A stretch of 64,000 nt of DNA, from positions 1 to 64,000 of the forward strand of contig VTTJ01000008.1 of assembly GCA_008364785.1 (NCBI GenBank). The letters run 5' to 3'. The translations under genes and the position numbers were made by a program. The notes under the pieces were generated by a model, which worked only from the letters and a program-made list of their open reading frames with translations, was not told the origin of the DNA and searched no databases. Below are positions 26,557 to 37,243 of this stretch, piece after piece. The DNA is from Bacillus sp. BGMRC 2118. GTDB lineage: Bacteria; Bacillota; Bacilli; Bacillales; SA4. Position 1 is the first letter of the stretch; every line of letters starts with the position of its first letter.

Positions 26557-27489
26557 TTGAACGCTGGAATTGTTGGTATTGGGCGTTACCTTCCTGAAAA
26601 AGTCGTGACAAATCACGATTTAGAGAAAATTGTAGATACGTCAGATGAATGGATTAGAACTCGAACTGGAATTGAACAACGAAGAATCGCTAGTGATGAG
26701 ATTGATACTTCTCATATGGCTTTTCATGCTGCTGAAAAAGCACTAGAGAATGCGAATTTATCTGCTGAAGACATTGATTTAATTATCGTAGCAACTGTTA
26801 CACCTGACCATCCATTCCCTTCTGTTGCATGTTTAATTCAGGAGCGATTAGGAGCAAAAAATGCGGTTGCTTTTGATGTAAGTGCAGCTTGTGCAGGTTT
26901 TATGTATGGGATGGTCATGGCAAAGCAATTCATTGAATCTAACACATATCGCAATGCCTTAGTTATAGGTGTTGAAAAGTTATCTAAAATTACCGATTGG
27001 AATGATCGAAATACAGCTGTCCTTTTTGGTGACGGTGCTGGCGCTGCCGTAATTGGACCTGTTTCAGAGGGGAGAGGAATCTTATCCTTTGAACTAGGTT
27101 CTGATGGAACTGGGGCAAAGCATTTATATCAAGATGAGTACATCGTTATGAACGGTAGAGAAGTGTTTAAGTTTGCTGTTAGACAGATGGGAGACTCGTG
27201 TATTAATGTATTAGAGAAGGCAGGACTTGGAAAGGAAGATGTTGACTTTCTCATTCCTCATCAAGCGAATATTAGAATTATGGAGGCGGCCAGACAGCGC
27301 CTGGAATTACCGATTGAAAAAATGTCTGTAACTGTAGACAAATATGGGAATACATCTGCTTCTTCCATTCCAATTGCGTTAGTTGAAGAACTGGAAAACG
27401 GAAAAGTGAAAGATGATGACTTGATTGTAATGGTAGGATTTGGCGGAGGATTAACATGGGGTGCCATTGCACTTCGTTGGGGTAAATAA
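26557..27489 (+). CDS. fabH: beta-ketoacyl-ACP synthase III
   Basis: A 310-residue FabH that condenses an acyl-CoA primer with malonyl-ACP to start fatty acid synthesis. The catalytic triad is visible: C112 in SAACAG, H235 in PHQAN and N265 in GNTSAS. Start: TTG at 26557 after AAGGAGGTCC. It is paired with fabF as fabHA is in B. subtilis. Branched-chain primer preference is expected in Bacillus but not provable here. Confidence 0.95.
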   Translation: MNAGIVGIGRYLPEKVVTNHDLEKIVDTSDEWIRTRTGIEQRRIASDEIDTSHMAFHAAEKALENANLSAEDIDLIIVATVTPDHPFPSVACLIQERLGAKNAVAFDVSAACAGFMYGMVMAKQFIESNTYRNALVIGVEKLSKITDWNDRNTAVLFGDGAGAAVIGPVSEGRGILSFELGSDGTGAKHLYQDEYIVMNGREVFKFAVRQMGDSCINVLEKAGLGKEDVDFLIPHQANIRIMEAARQRLELPIEKMSVTVDKYGNTSASSIPIALVEELENGKVKDDDLIVMVGFGGGLTWGAIALRWGK

Positions 27490-27522
27490 TATATTTTATC
27501 TAATTGTAAGGAGTGTACAATA

Positions 27523-28761
27523 ATGCAAAAGAAACGTGTAGTCGTAACAGGACTTGGAACAGTGACACCACTCGGGAACGATGTTGAAACAACATGGAAA
27601 AATTTAATTAATGGTGTTTCAGGAATTGCACCATTAACAAGGGTAAATGCAGATGATTTTCCAGCTAAAGTAGCAGCAGAGCTAAAGGATTTCAATGTCG
27701 AAGAGTTTATGGAACGAAAAGATGCAAAGAAGATGGACCGCTTTACTCAATACGCAATGGCAGCTTCCTTAATGGCTGTTAAAGATGCTAATTTGACAAT
27801 CACTGAGGAAATGGCTCCACGTGTTGGCGTCTGGATTGGTTCAGGTATCGGTGGAATGGAAACACATGAAGAACAATATCAAAATTTCCAAGCAAAAGGC
27901 TATAGAAGGGTAAGTCCATTTTATGTGCCGATGATGATACCTGATATGGCAGCAGGCCAAGTTTCAATTGCACTTGGTGCAAGGGGCATCAACTCATGTA
28001 CGGTAACAGCTTGTGCATCTGGTGCCAATTCCATTGGTGATGCATTTAAGGTGATCCAGCGTGGAGATGCAGATGTGATGGTCACAGGTGGAACAGAAGC
28101 ACCTCTCACAAATATGTCATTCGCAGGATTTAGTTCAATGAAGGCGCTCTCTTTTAACACAGATCCAAAAACTGCAAGCAGACCGTTTGATTTAAATCGT
28201 GATGGATTTGTCATGGGAGAAGGATCAGGCATTTTAATTCTTGAAGAGCTGGAGCATGCCCAAGCTCGTGGTGCTCGAATTTATGCAGAAATTGTTGGAT
28301 ATGGAGCAACAGGTGATGCTTATCATATTACTGCACCAGCACCAGCAGGTGAAGGTGGAGTTCGTGCAATGAGACAAGCAATTGAAGATTCAGGGCTAAA
28401 GCCTGAGCAGATTACGTACATGAATGCTCATGGTACAAGTACTCCTTATAATGATAAATATGAAACGATGGCAGTAAAAGAGGTATTTGGTGATCACGCC
28501 TATAAAATGGCCATTAGCTCAACGAAATCAATGACTGGACACCTATTAGGTGCAGCGGGAGGAGTAGAGGCTGTATTTTCTGTATTAGCCATATCAGAAG
28601 GAATCATCCCGCCTACTATTAATATTGAAACACCAGACCCTGAATGTGATTTAGACTATGTACCTAACACTGCTAGAAAGCAGGAGGTATATGCAGTTAT
28701 TAGTAACTCACTAGGATTTGGCGGACATAATGCTACATTAGTTTTCAAAAAATACGAATAG
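27523..28761 (+). CDS. fabF: beta-ketoacyl-ACP synthase II
   Basis: A 412-residue elongating condensing enzyme. The nucleophile is C164 in TACASG, and the catalytic histidines lie in [11 protein letters not shown] and [11 protein letters not shown]. It is co-transcribed with fabH (33-bp gap, AAGGAG) under the FapR-like operator and ends at a strong terminator. Length and motifs are normal. Confidence 0.96.
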   Translation: MQKKRVVVTGLGTVTPLGNDVETTWKNLINGVSGIAPLTRVNADDFPAKVAAELKDFNVEEFMERKDAKKMDRFTQYAMAASLMAVKDANLTITEEMAPRVGVWIGSGIGGMETHEEQYQNFQAKGYRRVSPFYVPMMIPDMAAGQVSIALGARGINSCTVTACASGANSIGDAFKVIQRGDADVMVTGGTEAPLTNMSFAGFSSMKALSFNTDPKTASRPFDLNRDGFVMGEGSGILILEELEHAQARGARIYAEIVGYGATGDAYHITAPAPAGEGGVRAMRQAIEDSGLKPEQITYMNAHGTSTPYNDKYETMAVKEVFGDHAYKMAISSTKSMTGHLLGAAGGVEAVFSVLAISEGIIPPTINIETPDPECDLDYVPNTARKQEVYAVISNSLGFGGHNATLVFKKYE

Positions 28762-28772
28762 ACTTTAACCAG

Positions 28773-28803
28773 AAACCTGCATTTAGCCATGCAGGTTTTT
28801 TTG
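28773..28803 (+). terminator. fabHF terminator
   Basis: AAACCTGCAT (28773-28782) pairs with ATGCAGGTTT (28789-28798), followed by a T tract. Confidence 0.92.
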
Positions 28804-29004
28804 TCAGTATATCATTCATTTTGGAATTTTATGTTTAAAACCCATATCTCAAAAAATGGGATATTTATACAAGTGTATATATTAAATAGGAAGAAACTCG
28901 ATATTACATGTACGAATCGAAAAAAAGAATTAGATGAAATTGACACCTTCTGCGAAAGTTATTTCATAACATGTAAGAAGTTTATAAATAAATGGAGTGA
29001 GGAG

Positions 29005-29784
29005 ATGTCAATTATTAAAACAGACAGCTGGTTAAAAGAACGAGGAAACCAGCCAATACAACTATGTGAATACCTATTACCTTATTTTGAACAAGGGAAG
29101 GCAGCAGATATTTATCAATATTTAGCATCGTACGGAATGTATAAACCATCCATCTTAGCAAGAAATGGCGAGCTACAGCAATTTATTGAAGCAAATCATT
29201 GGTCTACAGTGAAGAAACTATATCATTCTATACAAAAAAGATGGAGTGGTCCGGATATTCCTGTTTTTATTTTGCCGTTACATGAAAGAAATGCTCAGTT
29301 AATGAAAGAAAATGGAAAATCAGGGTTAGCTTTTAAAGATAAGCTATTTTTATTTTTACCGAGAGAAATTAATCCGTTGGAGATAAAAGCACTGCTGGTT
29401 CATGAATACCACCATGTGTGCAGATTGAATCATATAAAAGTAAAAGAGGAAGAAATGACACTTCTCGATGTCATTATACTTGAAGGACTGGCGGAATATG
29501 CTGTAAAAGAGATGTGTGGAAAAGATTATAATGCAAAATGGACTTCCTATTATTCAAAAGAAAAACTAGAGAAGTGGTGGAAAACAATTATTCTCCCGAA
29601 AAAAGATGTGAAAAAATCTGATCATGAATATAACAATCTACTATATGGGAGAAACGGCTTTCCTAAGATGCTCGGGTATTGTATTGGAGCGCATATTATT
29701 AACAAATGTATGAATGAAAAACATGAAAAATTTTCAAATGTTGAACGGATGGACAGTAAGGAAATTCTTAAAATAATAGGTTAA
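29005..29784 (+). CDS. yjaZ: DUF2268 predicted Zn-dependent protease YjaZ
   Basis: A 259-residue cytoplasmic protein with a zinc-binding HExxH-type motif (LVHEYHHVCRLNH) and a conserved glutamate downstream (EGLAEYAV), the DUF2268 layout. Start: ATG at 29005 after GGAGTGAGG. An open stretch back to 28789 crosses the fabF terminator. Follows fabF as in B. subtilis. Function is unproven; a peptidase or chaperone role has been suggested for the family. Confidence 0.82.
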   Translation: MSIIKTDSWLKERGNQPIQLCEYLLPYFEQGKAADIYQYLASYGMYKPSILARNGELQQFIEANHWSTVKKLYHSIQKRWSGPDIPVFILPLHERNAQLMKENGKSGLAFKDKLFLFLPREINPLEIKALLVHEYHHVCRLNHIKVKEEEMTLLDVIILEGLAEYAVKEMCGKDYNAKWTSYYSKEKLEKWWKTIILPKKDVKKSDHEYNNLLYGRNGFPKMLGYCIGAHIINKCMNEKHEKFSNVERMDSKEILKIIG

Positions 29785-29816
29785 ATATTCATTGTAAATT
29801 GATAAGAATACTGCAG

Positions 29817-29848
29817 AAAACCCTTACTATATAAGGGTTTTCTTTTAT
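29817..29848 (+). terminator. yjaZ terminator
   Basis: AAAACCCTTA (29817-29826) pairs with TAAGGGTTTT (29832-29841), followed by CTTTTATT. Confidence 0.88.
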
Positions 29849-29961
29849 TATATTAATATAAAGTATTTTTAATTTTAAAAATAGTCTTGCAATTGTAACT
29901 ATTCTGTAATATTATGTGAATCAAATGACAATTGGGAAATATAACTAAGTTGAGGTGTGAT

Positions 29962-30981
29962 ATGAGCGAAATTAAAAGTAGTGTAGCACCGTTATTAGAA
30001 GTGAGCAATTTAAAAACAGGGTTTAAAATAGGCGGGAAGTATTATAACGCAGTCGATGGTGTCAGCTTTACGGTTAAGCCGAAGCAAGTAATTGGAATCG
30101 TAGGAGAATCAGGCTGTGGGAAAAGTGTAATGTCACTATCCATTATGGGACTTTTGCCAAAGGATAATGGAAAGATACTCGAAGGTGAAATCCTGTTCAA
30201 AAATCAAGATCTATCTAAGCTAAAGGATAAAGATTTAAATAAAGTTCGAGGAAAAGATATCGGAATGATCTTCCAAGAACCTATGACATCGTTAAACCCG
30301 GTTTTTACAATTGGTTATCAAATTCAAGAAGCACTATTCAATCATATGAATCTATCGAAAAACGAGGCTAGGTTAAAGAGCATTGCCTTGTTAAAAAGTG
30401 TAGGGATTTCCAGACCTGAAAAGATCGTGGATGAATATCCGCATCAGCTATCTGGAGGAATGAGGCAAAGAGTAATGATTGCAATGGCAATCGCTTGTCA
30501 GCCTAAAATTCTTATTGCAGATGAGCCGACAACTGCCCTTGATGTGACCGTCCAAGCACAAATCTTAGAACTGCTTAAAGAAATTCAAGAAGTCAATGAC
30601 ATGAGTGTGCTTCTAATTACACATGACCTGGGTGTAGTAGCTGAAATGTGTGATGAAGTCATAGTCATGTATGCTGGGAGAATTGTTGAGAAAACGAATG
30701 TTGATACACTTTTTCATAATCCAAAACACCCGTACACAACATTATTAATGGGAGCAATTCCTAGAATGGATGAAGAAGTAGAAGAGTTAAGCACAATCAA
30801 AGGTATTGTACCTTCACTAGTAAACATGCCTGAGATTGGATGCAGATTTGCTGATCGTTGTCCTCAAGCTACAGCTGATTGTAGGAAAGTTTCACCGATA
30901 CTTGCAGAAGTTGAAGCAGGACACGAAGTAGCCTGTCTGCTTTACGAGGTGAGCTATCCTAAAGAAGGGGTGAACGCGTAA
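29962..30981 (+). CDS. appD: oligopeptide ABC transporter ATPase AppD
   Basis: A 339-residue ATPase with Walker A GESGCGKS, signature LSGGMRQR, Walker B ILIADEPT and the C-terminal oligopeptide-transport extension containing a cysteine cluster (GCRFADRCPQATADC). It energises uptake of medium-length peptides. Start: ATG at 29962 after GAGGTGTGAT. The gene order D-F-A-B-C equals that of the B. subtilis app operon. Confidence 0.93.
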   Translation: MSEIKSSVAPLLEVSNLKTGFKIGGKYYNAVDGVSFTVKPKQVIGIVGESGCGKSVMSLSIMGLLPKDNGKILEGEILFKNQDLSKLKDKDLNKVRGKDIGMIFQEPMTSLNPVFTIGYQIQEALFNHMNLSKNEARLKSIALLKSVGISRPEKIVDEYPHQLSGGMRQRVMIAMAIACQPKILIADEPTTALDVTVQAQILELLKEIQEVNDMSVLLITHDLGVVAEMCDEVIVMYAGRIVEKTNVDTLFHNPKHPYTTLLMGAIPRMDEEVEELSTIKGIVPSLVNMPEIGCRFADRCPQATADCRKVSPILAEVEAGHEVACLLYEVSYPKEGVNA

Positions 30982-30982
30982 G

Positions 30983-31972
30983 ATGAGTGAACTAACAAAC
31001 GTTGAAAAAGACGTACTATTAGAAATTAAGAATCTAAGAACCTATTACCCTATTAAAGGTGGATTCTTTCGGAAGAATATAGGTGCTGTAAAAGCAGTAG
31101 ATGACATTTCATTTGAGATTAGAAAAGGAGAAACACTTGGATTAGTGGGAGAATCAGGCTGTGGTAAATCAACTGCTGGCCGAACGATTCTACGCTTACT
31201 TGATCCAACAGATGGTCAAATCATTTTTGACGGAAAAGATATTACAAACCTACGAGGCACATCACTCCGCAAAATCAGGCAGGATTTCCAAATGGTATTC
31301 CAAGATCCATATGCTTCACTTAACCCAGTCATGATGGTGGGAGACCTAGTTTCCGAACCTATTCGCAATTTCACAAATAAATCATCGAAAGAACTAAAAG
31401 TCGAAGTAATGGAATTACTAACGAAGGTTGGATTACCGGAAGATGCTTATTATAAATATCCCCATGAATTCTCTGGTGGTCAGCGTCAACGTATCGGAAT
31501 TGCAAGAGCTCTCGCGCTAAAGCCGAAGTTGATTATTGCAGATGAACCAGTATCAGCTCTAGATGTATCCGTACAATCCCAAGTCTTAAACTTACTAAAA
31601 GAATTGCAAAATGAATTTGACTTAACATTTTTATTTATTGCCCATGACTTAAGTGTTGTAAAACATATGAGTGACCGAATAGGCGTGATGTATCTAGGTG
31701 GATTGGTAGAAGTGGCAGAAAAAAACAGCATTTATTCTGAGCCATTACATCCATATACACAAGCATTAATCTCCGCCATACCAGAGCCGGACCCAAGAAA
31801 GAAGAAGGATAGAATCATTTTAGAAGGGGATGTACCAAGTCCAATTAATCCACCTTCTGGCTGCACTTTCCATCCACGCTGCAGGCATGCAATGCCTGAA
31901 TGTCAACAAGAGAAACCTGCTTTAAAGGAGGTGAAGCCAGGACATAGAGTCGCTTGTCATTTACACCGGTAG
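30983..31972 (+). CDS. appF: oligopeptide ABC transporter ATPase AppF
   Basis: A 329-residue partner ATPase with Walker A GESGCGKS, signature FSGGQRQR and Walker B LIIADEPV. The cysteine-containing tail [14 protein letters not shown] may bind a metal cluster, as reported for related Dpp ATPases. It starts two bases after the appD stop. Confidence 0.93.
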   Translation: MSELTNVEKDVLLEIKNLRTYYPIKGGFFRKNIGAVKAVDDISFEIRKGETLGLVGESGCGKSTAGRTILRLLDPTDGQIIFDGKDITNLRGTSLRKIRQDFQMVFQDPYASLNPVMMVGDLVSEPIRNFTNKSSKELKVEVMELLTKVGLPEDAYYKYPHEFSGGQRQRIGIARALALKPKLIIADEPVSALDVSVQSQVLNLLKELQNEFDLTFLFIAHDLSVVKHMSDRIGVMYLGGLVEVAEKNSIYSEPLHPYTQALISAIPEPDPRKKKDRIILEGDVPSPINPPSGCTFHPRCRHAMPECQQEKPALKEVKPGHRVACHLHR

Positions 31973-32037
31973 CTCTTAGTTCTTGTTAGCTTCTTTTAAA
32001 GTGATATTATTCTATTAATTAAATTGGGGGGAATTGG

Positions 32038-33789
32038 ATGAAGAAGTCAATGCTGTGGCTAGTGGCAATGCTGCTAGTAATGTCAATGTTCCTTGCTGCT
32101 TGTAGCGGTGGGAAATCTGGTGATGATGAGAAGAAGCCGGAAGATAGCAAGGAGCCTGCAACATCTGAAGAAACATCAAATGAGCCGACAGAAGGTGGAA
32201 CTGTCACATATGCATTCACGCAACCTTTTAAAGGTGTTCTAGAGACTGCATTTTATGAAGGTGAAGACGATTCTCTAGCGCTAGGTTTCATGATGGAAGG
32301 ACTTATCTCAACTGGTGATGATTTATTACCTGAGGAAAATGTAGCTACATGGGAATTCTCCGAAGATAATACTCAATTAACATTTAAAATTAAAGAAGGC
32401 GTAAAATGGCATGATGGGAAAGAGTTAACGGCTGAAGATATGGAATTTGCATGGTATGTGATTGCAGACCCTGATTATGCCGGACAACGTTTCACAAACG
32501 TATCAATGATTAAAGGTGCGCAAGACTACAAAGATGGGAAAGCTGACAAAATTGAAGGTATTGAAGTACTTAACGACTATGAAATCAAAATTACTGTAGA
32601 AGAACCAATCGTAAACTTACTTGATAACTTATGGGTAACACCTATGAACAAGAAGCATTACGAAGGTGTAGCAGTTAAGGATATGATAGATTCTGATAAG
32701 GTTCGTAAAACTCCGGTTGGATTTGGTCCGTTTAAAGTAAAGAACATTGTTCCGGGTGAAATGATCGAATTTGAACGCTTTGATGATTACTGGCAAGGTA
32801 AACCTCTTTTAGATGGAGTAGTATACAAAGTAATTGATCCAGCACTTGCAAGTGGCCTACTAGAAAGTGGAGAAATCGACATCATTGCTGCTCCATCTGA
32901 TCAGTACCCTGAAATTAAAGAATTAGATAACTTAATTTTACATGAAGAACCTAGCCTAGGTTATAGCTATATCGGATTTGACTGGGGCCGTTGGGATGCT
33001 GACAAAGGTGTTGTAGTTTCTGATAATCCTAAATTCCAAAATAAGCAGCTACGCCAGGCAATGGCACATGCTTTAGATCGTCAAGGAATTCTTGATGGAT
33101 TCAGTAATGGTCTAGGTCAACTGGTTAATGTACCATTCCCATCTGTTTCTTGGGCTAAGATTCCAGATGATCAAATCAATGGATACGAGTTTGATCCTGA
33201 AAAAGCAAAGAAAATACTAGATGAAGCAGGTTATGTGGATAAGGACGGAGACGGTTTCCGTGAAGATCCAAAGGGTGAAAAGTTCACTGTAAACTTTGAT
33301 GCAATGAGCAGTACTTCTACTGCCGAGCCACGTGCTCAATACATTCTTCAAAACTGGAAGGATGTAGGGATTGATGCTCGTCTAAATGGTGGTGCATTAA
33401 AGGATTTTAACCTTTTCTATGATTCTCTAGATGCGGATGATCCTTCAATTGATACATTTAACGGTGCATGGGGCTTAGCAACTGATCCAGATCCAGCGGG
33501 AATTTGGTTAAGTACGGACCAATGGAATATGTGGAGATGGTACAGTGAAAAGTCTGATGAATTAATTAAAGCGGGAGTTAAATTCCCTGAAGACTCTAGT
33601 AAGGATGTGCTTGAACACCGTAAGGAAATCTACTACGAGTGGCAAAAGCTTGTAAATGAAGAACTTCCGATGATCTTTATGTTCCAACCATTAGATGTTT
33701 ATGCTGTTAACAAGCGTGTTCAAGATACAAGAGCGAACGCATTCACCGTACAAAATGACGTGCACAAATGGTGGGTTAAACAAGAGTAG
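32038..33789 (+). CDS. appA: oligopeptide-binding lipoprotein AppA
   Basis: A 583-residue SBP family 5 binding protein with lipobox LAAC (residues about 18-21), an acidic linker and two peptide-binding lobes (motif LTFKIKEGVKWHDGKELTAEDMEF region at 100-130). It captures oligopeptides at the outer membrane face. The frame is intact, unlike the frameshifted appA of laboratory strain B. subtilis 168. GGGGGG precedes the ATG. Confidence 0.93.
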   Translation: MKKSMLWLVAMLLVMSMFLAACSGGKSGDDEKKPEDSKEPATSEETSNEPTEGGTVTYAFTQPFKGVLETAFYEGEDDSLALGFMMEGLISTGDDLLPEENVATWEFSEDNTQLTFKIKEGVKWHDGKELTAEDMEFAWYVIADPDYAGQRFTNVSMIKGAQDYKDGKADKIEGIEVLNDYEIKITVEEPIVNLLDNLWVTPMNKKHYEGVAVKDMIDSDKVRKTPVGFGPFKVKNIVPGEMIEFERFDDYWQGKPLLDGVVYKVIDPALASGLLESGEIDIIAAPSDQYPEIKELDNLILHEEPSLGYSYIGFDWGRWDADKGVVVSDNPKFQNKQLRQAMAHALDRQGILDGFSNGLGQLVNVPFPSVSWAKIPDDQINGYEFDPEKAKKILDEAGYVDKDGDGFREDPKGEKFTVNFDAMSSTSTAEPRAQYILQNWKDVGIDARLNGGALKDFNLFYDSLDADDPSIDTFNGAWGLATDPDPAGIWLSTDQWNMWRWYSEKSDELIKAGVKFPEDSSKDVLEHRKEIYYEWQKLVNEELPMIFMFQPLDVYAVNKRVQDTRANAFTVQNDVHKWWVKQE

Positions 33790-33822
33790 TCACATACTAT
33801 ACACAGATAAGGGGAATTCATA

Positions 33823-34788
33823 ATGCTAATTTACACTCTTCGTAGATTACTAGGAATGATTCCATTACTTTTCCTTATCTCAGTAGTGTGCTTCACCCTG
33901 GCAAAGCTAATGCCAGGGGATGCACTTACTGGTAAAGTAGATCCTTTAAATTCAAGCCCAGAATATATCAATGAAATGAGAGAAAAAATGGGATGGAATG
34001 ATCCAATTCATGAGCAGTATATTAGGTGGATTGGAGGGGTTCTACAAGGAGATTTTGGAGATTCATTTAATCACAAACTACCGGTAATGGAGCTAATTGG
34101 ATCTAGACTTCCGAACACAATATTTTTAGCTATATTTGCCTTATTTATCACATACGTATTAGCCTTTTTTATGGGACGATATGCAGGTAAGCGTCCATAT
34201 ACCTTAGGCGATTATGCAATCTCATTTTATAATTATTTAGGGTTAGCCATTCCAAGCTTTGTCGCTGCTTTAGTAGCTATTTACTTATTTTCATTCCAAT
34301 TGAATTGGGTTCCAGCGACAGGAAGTATCGGGATTGGTGTAGAACCTGGTACATTTGAATACTACTTAAGTAAATTAAAACATTCGATTTTACCAGCTGC
34401 TGTCCTGGGTGCTTTTGCCACTGCTAGTTACACACAATTTTTGCGAAACGATATGATTGAAAGTGCTAGAAAGGATTATGTGCGAACAGCAAGAGCCAAA
34501 GGTACTAAGGAATCAACCATTTATAACAGACATATTTTACGAAACTCTCTAATCCCAATTGTGACACTTATTGGGTTTGACTTCGCTAGTTTAGTAGGTG
34601 GAGCTGTTATTACAGAGACGATTTTCACTTACCCTGGAATTGGATATCTATTTGTAGAATCTATCAGTGCACGTGATTATTCAGTCGTACTGGCTATTAC
34701 CTTAATGCTCACAGTATTCACTTTGATTGGAAACTTACTTGCGGATATTCTATTGGGTATAGTTGATCCACGTATTAGATTAGAATAG
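33823..34788 (+). CDS. appB: oligopeptide ABC transporter permease AppB
   Basis: A 321-residue membrane subunit with six helices, a DppB/OppB-type N-terminus (LRRLLGMIPLLFLISVVCF) and the permease motif RTARAKGTKESTIYNRHILRNSL. It forms the translocation pore with AppC. GGGGAATTC precedes the ATG. Confidence 0.94.
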   Translation: MLIYTLRRLLGMIPLLFLISVVCFTLAKLMPGDALTGKVDPLNSSPEYINEMREKMGWNDPIHEQYIRWIGGVLQGDFGDSFNHKLPVMELIGSRLPNTIFLAIFALFITYVLAFFMGRYAGKRPYTLGDYAISFYNYLGLAIPSFVAALVAIYLFSFQLNWVPATGSIGIGVEPGTFEYYLSKLKHSILPAAVLGAFATASYTQFLRNDMIESARKDYVRTARAKGTKESTIYNRHILRNSLIPIVTLIGFDFASLVGGAVITETIFTYPGIGYLFVESISARDYSVVLAITLMLTVFTLIGNLLADILLGIVDPRIRLE

Positions 34789-34798
34789 AGGTGAAACC

Positions 34799-35719
34799 AT
34801 GGAACCAGTTACTCAAAATGAAACGACTGTTGTGCTAAACAATAAGAAGACTGTTACACGCGGACAGTCTCCATGGAGAATAGCAAGGAAAAAGTTTGTG
34901 AGAAATATACCTGCCATGCTGGGGTTACTATTCCTTATTTTTATAACACTCATTACAAGCTTTGCCTCATTTATTACAATTCCATATGAAGAAGCAATTA
35001 AGGTAAATCTTTCACAGATGGCAAAGGAACCAAGTTCTGATTTTATCTTCGGGACAGATAAGGCAGGAAGAGATGTACTTTCACGCCTTTTATATGGAGG
35101 GCAAGTTTCTCTATTGCTGGCATTCACAATTACAGTCTGTATAACAATTATCGGAACTGTCATTGGTGCGACTGCAGGATTCTTTGGTGGAGTGGTCGAT
35201 AATATCTTAATGAGATTTACTGACTTTATCTTAACCTTTCCATTTCTAATCTTTGTTATCGTGTTAAGTTCAATTTTTAAAGGATCAGGCTTAGTGACAT
35301 TAATCGTTGTAATCAGTCTCCTGTCATGGGGTGGCTTAGCTCGTTTAGTTAGAAGTAAAATTTTAGCTGAAAAAGAAAATGAGTATACGCTTAGTGCCAT
35401 ATCAATTGGCTGTTCACCATTCAAAGTAATTATGAAGCATTTATTACCTAATGTTATGTCTACCATTATTGTTCAAGCTACTCTTACATTAGCTGTCATG
35501 ATTGTAGTAGAAACAGGCTTAAGCTTCTTAGGTTTTGGTGTTGCGTCAAGTACACCTACGTGGGGGAATATGCTTCAGGAAGCACGGAGTCCAGATGTAT
35601 TAAGCAAAAAAGTTTGGATTTGGCTACCGCCAGCAACAGCTATTACCTTAACGATTCTTTCCATTAACTTTGTTGGTGAAGGATTAAAAGATGCTTTTAA
35701 CCCAAAATCCAGCCGATAA
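34799..35719 (+). CDS. appC: oligopeptide ABC transporter permease AppC
   Basis: A 306-residue second permease with an N-terminal cytoplasmic segment, about six helices, FGTDKAGRDVLSRLLYG (the OppC-type loop) and the ATPase-contact loop near AISIGCSPFKVIMKHLLPN. It follows appB after 10 bp and is last in the app operon, before a terminator. Confidence 0.94.
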   Translation: MEPVTQNETTVVLNNKKTVTRGQSPWRIARKKFVRNIPAMLGLLFLIFITLITSFASFITIPYEEAIKVNLSQMAKEPSSDFIFGTDKAGRDVLSRLLYGGQVSLLLAFTITVCITIIGTVIGATAGFFGGVVDNILMRFTDFILTFPFLIFVIVLSSIFKGSGLVTLIVVISLLSWGGLARLVRSKILAEKENEYTLSAISIGCSPFKVIMKHLLPNVMSTIIVQATLTLAVMIVVETGLSFLGFGVASSTPTWGNMLQEARSPDVLSKKVWIWLPPATAITLTILSINFVGEGLKDAFNPKSSR

Positions 35720-35728
35720 TCTTTGTTT

Positions 35729-35763
35729 AAAATCTGTCACATCTCTGTGATAGATTTTTTTTA
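35729..35763 (+). terminator. app operon terminator
   Basis: AAATCTGTCAC (35730-35740) pairs with GTGATAGATTT (35748-35758), followed by a T tract. Confidence 0.88.
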
Positions 35764-35970
35764 TTCTATTGAAAAAACGAGTATTACATGACATACCAAA
35801 TCTCCTGTTGACTACAATCCAATCAAACCGTGTAGCCTTTTTTCCCTTTATATATTCATCTCTGTAAAGATCCAATAGAAATATTTAGAGGGTTTGTACA
35901 TATATCTATTTCTTACCAACATACATATATAGTAAGAATGGACAGGTTGTTAGATTAGGAGGAGAGCTTG

Positions 35971-36180
35971 ATGGTCTTTCGGCTATTTTTATTTTTATTA
36001 GGTTTCGGAATTGCAGTCATTGGCGGTATATCCACAATTGCCTACTTAAACTTGCTCACAACAGGTCATGGATTCGTTGATTATCTTTACTTTATTTCGA
36101 GAAGGATAGAGTGCTATTTATTTCCACTTGGAGTATCGATTATTGGACTGAGTATTTATAGCCCCTCATCAGGAAGATAA
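35971..36180 (+). CDS. small membrane protein (69 residues)
   Basis: A 69-residue protein with two predicted membrane helices (about 4-26 and 46-62), linked by a polar loop (TTGHGFVDYLYFISRRIECY). ATG at 35971 is six bases after AGGAGGAG; a TTG three bases earlier is too close. I recognise no function. CATACATAT about 45 bp upstream faintly resembles a sporulation-sigma -10 region, which is speculative. Confidence 0.68.
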   Translation: MVFRLFLFLLGFGIAVIGGISTIAYLNLLTTGHGFVDYLYFISRRIECYLFPLGVSIIGLSIYSPSSGR

Positions 36181-36436
36181 AGATCATTTTATCATCACAC
36201 ATAAAAAGATGTGCAAGAAGTTACCGGGATTGGAATAAATTTACGCGAATATGCTCATACTGATTGATAATAAAGTGATACTTCAATTTAGTGGGGTTTT
36301 CTTCATCCCTACTTATTGTTAGTTGAACTAATCGGGTTCTTGCAGGTGCTTACCTCTCAAAAATTACTAATTAATTTAAATGAGGTAGTAGCGCCAGTTT
36401 GGACGGGATAAACAGATATAAAGTGAGGGGTACTAC

Positions 36437-37189
36437 ATGTTGTATCTGCATGATGTATGGGTAAACTGGTTTGAAGGTGAGGAAAACGGATATAATGTTT
36501 GTCACTTTCATGAATGGCGAAAAGAAGATCGGGTTGAACTTTTAGACCAAGTCCCACTAATTAAAGTTGAGACAACGTTATTCCATTACATAGAGAACGA
36601 TTTAATGGAGTTGCCCGGTCAATTAATGAATGATGTATTTCAAAAAGCTTACTTACGTAAAAATCATGAACGGATTCAGCTAGATTATTGTTTTGTTATA
36701 ACTGATGGTACAGGCATATTAGCTGTCGATACAATTGGATATAACATACCAATAAGAAAAAGTAGACTTATTCCTAGACAGGAACAATTAGTCTATGATA
36801 TGGTTTCCGATCAAGAGGCAACACGTTATAATTTTAATAAGGTGAAAGAAACAGTTTCGAAAGAGTATCATATCTTATCTCCTTCACCTCATTTAATGAG
36901 TGGATTAACTAGAAAAGAACGTCAGCTTAAGCAATTATTGTTTATGGTGCTAGATCAATTGTATATGTCAAAAAATGTAGCAGAAATTAGATACTGGTAC
37001 ACAGACTGGGATCCAACAAAATACAAAGAAATTCAAGAAATGGATTTCGAACTTGCATGGAGAGGTTTATTGGAAGAAGTGCAATATGGTTGGAGTGAGA
37101 GACATCTTCAATTATGTGAGAACCTTATTAAAGGACAACCCTTCTTTGAAAAGCTTTGGGAGCTAGAACAAGAAACAAGAGTGAACTAA
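36437..37189 (+). CDS. yjbA: DUF3603 protein YjbA
   Basis: A 250-residue cytoplasmic protein of the YjbA/DUF3603 family ([40 protein letters not shown]). Function unknown. The ATG follows GTGAGGGG. Located between the app operon and trpS as in B. subtilis, though a chemoreceptor gene intervenes here. The 256-bp gap upstream holds no gene I can support. Confidence 0.88.
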   Translation: MLYLHDVWVNWFEGEENGYNVCHFHEWRKEDRVELLDQVPLIKVETTLFHYIENDLMELPGQLMNDVFQKAYLRKNHERIQLDYCFVITDGTGILAVDTIGYNIPIRKSRLIPRQEQLVYDMVSDQEATRYNFNKVKETVSKEYHILSPSPHLMSGLTRKERQLKQLLFMVLDQLYMSKNVAEIRYWYTDWDPTKYKEIQEMDFELAWRGLLEEVQYGWSERHLQLCENLIKGQPFFEKLWELEQETRVN

Positions 37190-37210
37190 CATTACATACA
37201 TATAATAAGG

Positions 37211-37239
37211 AAGAGGGATGCAAATTCTGCATCCCTCTT
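37211..37239. terminator. convergent hairpin between yjbA and the chemoreceptor gene
   Basis: AAGAGGGATGCA (37211-37222) and TGCATCCCTCTT (37228-37239) form a perfect 12-bp stem. Neither side has a clean T tract, so termination strength is uncertain. Confidence 0.6.
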
Positions 37240-37243
37240 ACCA

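Noticed and set aside
34813..35466. 217-residue antisense frame within appC
   Set aside because: It is a shadow of the well-conserved permease reading frame, with no ribosome binding site or recognisable product.
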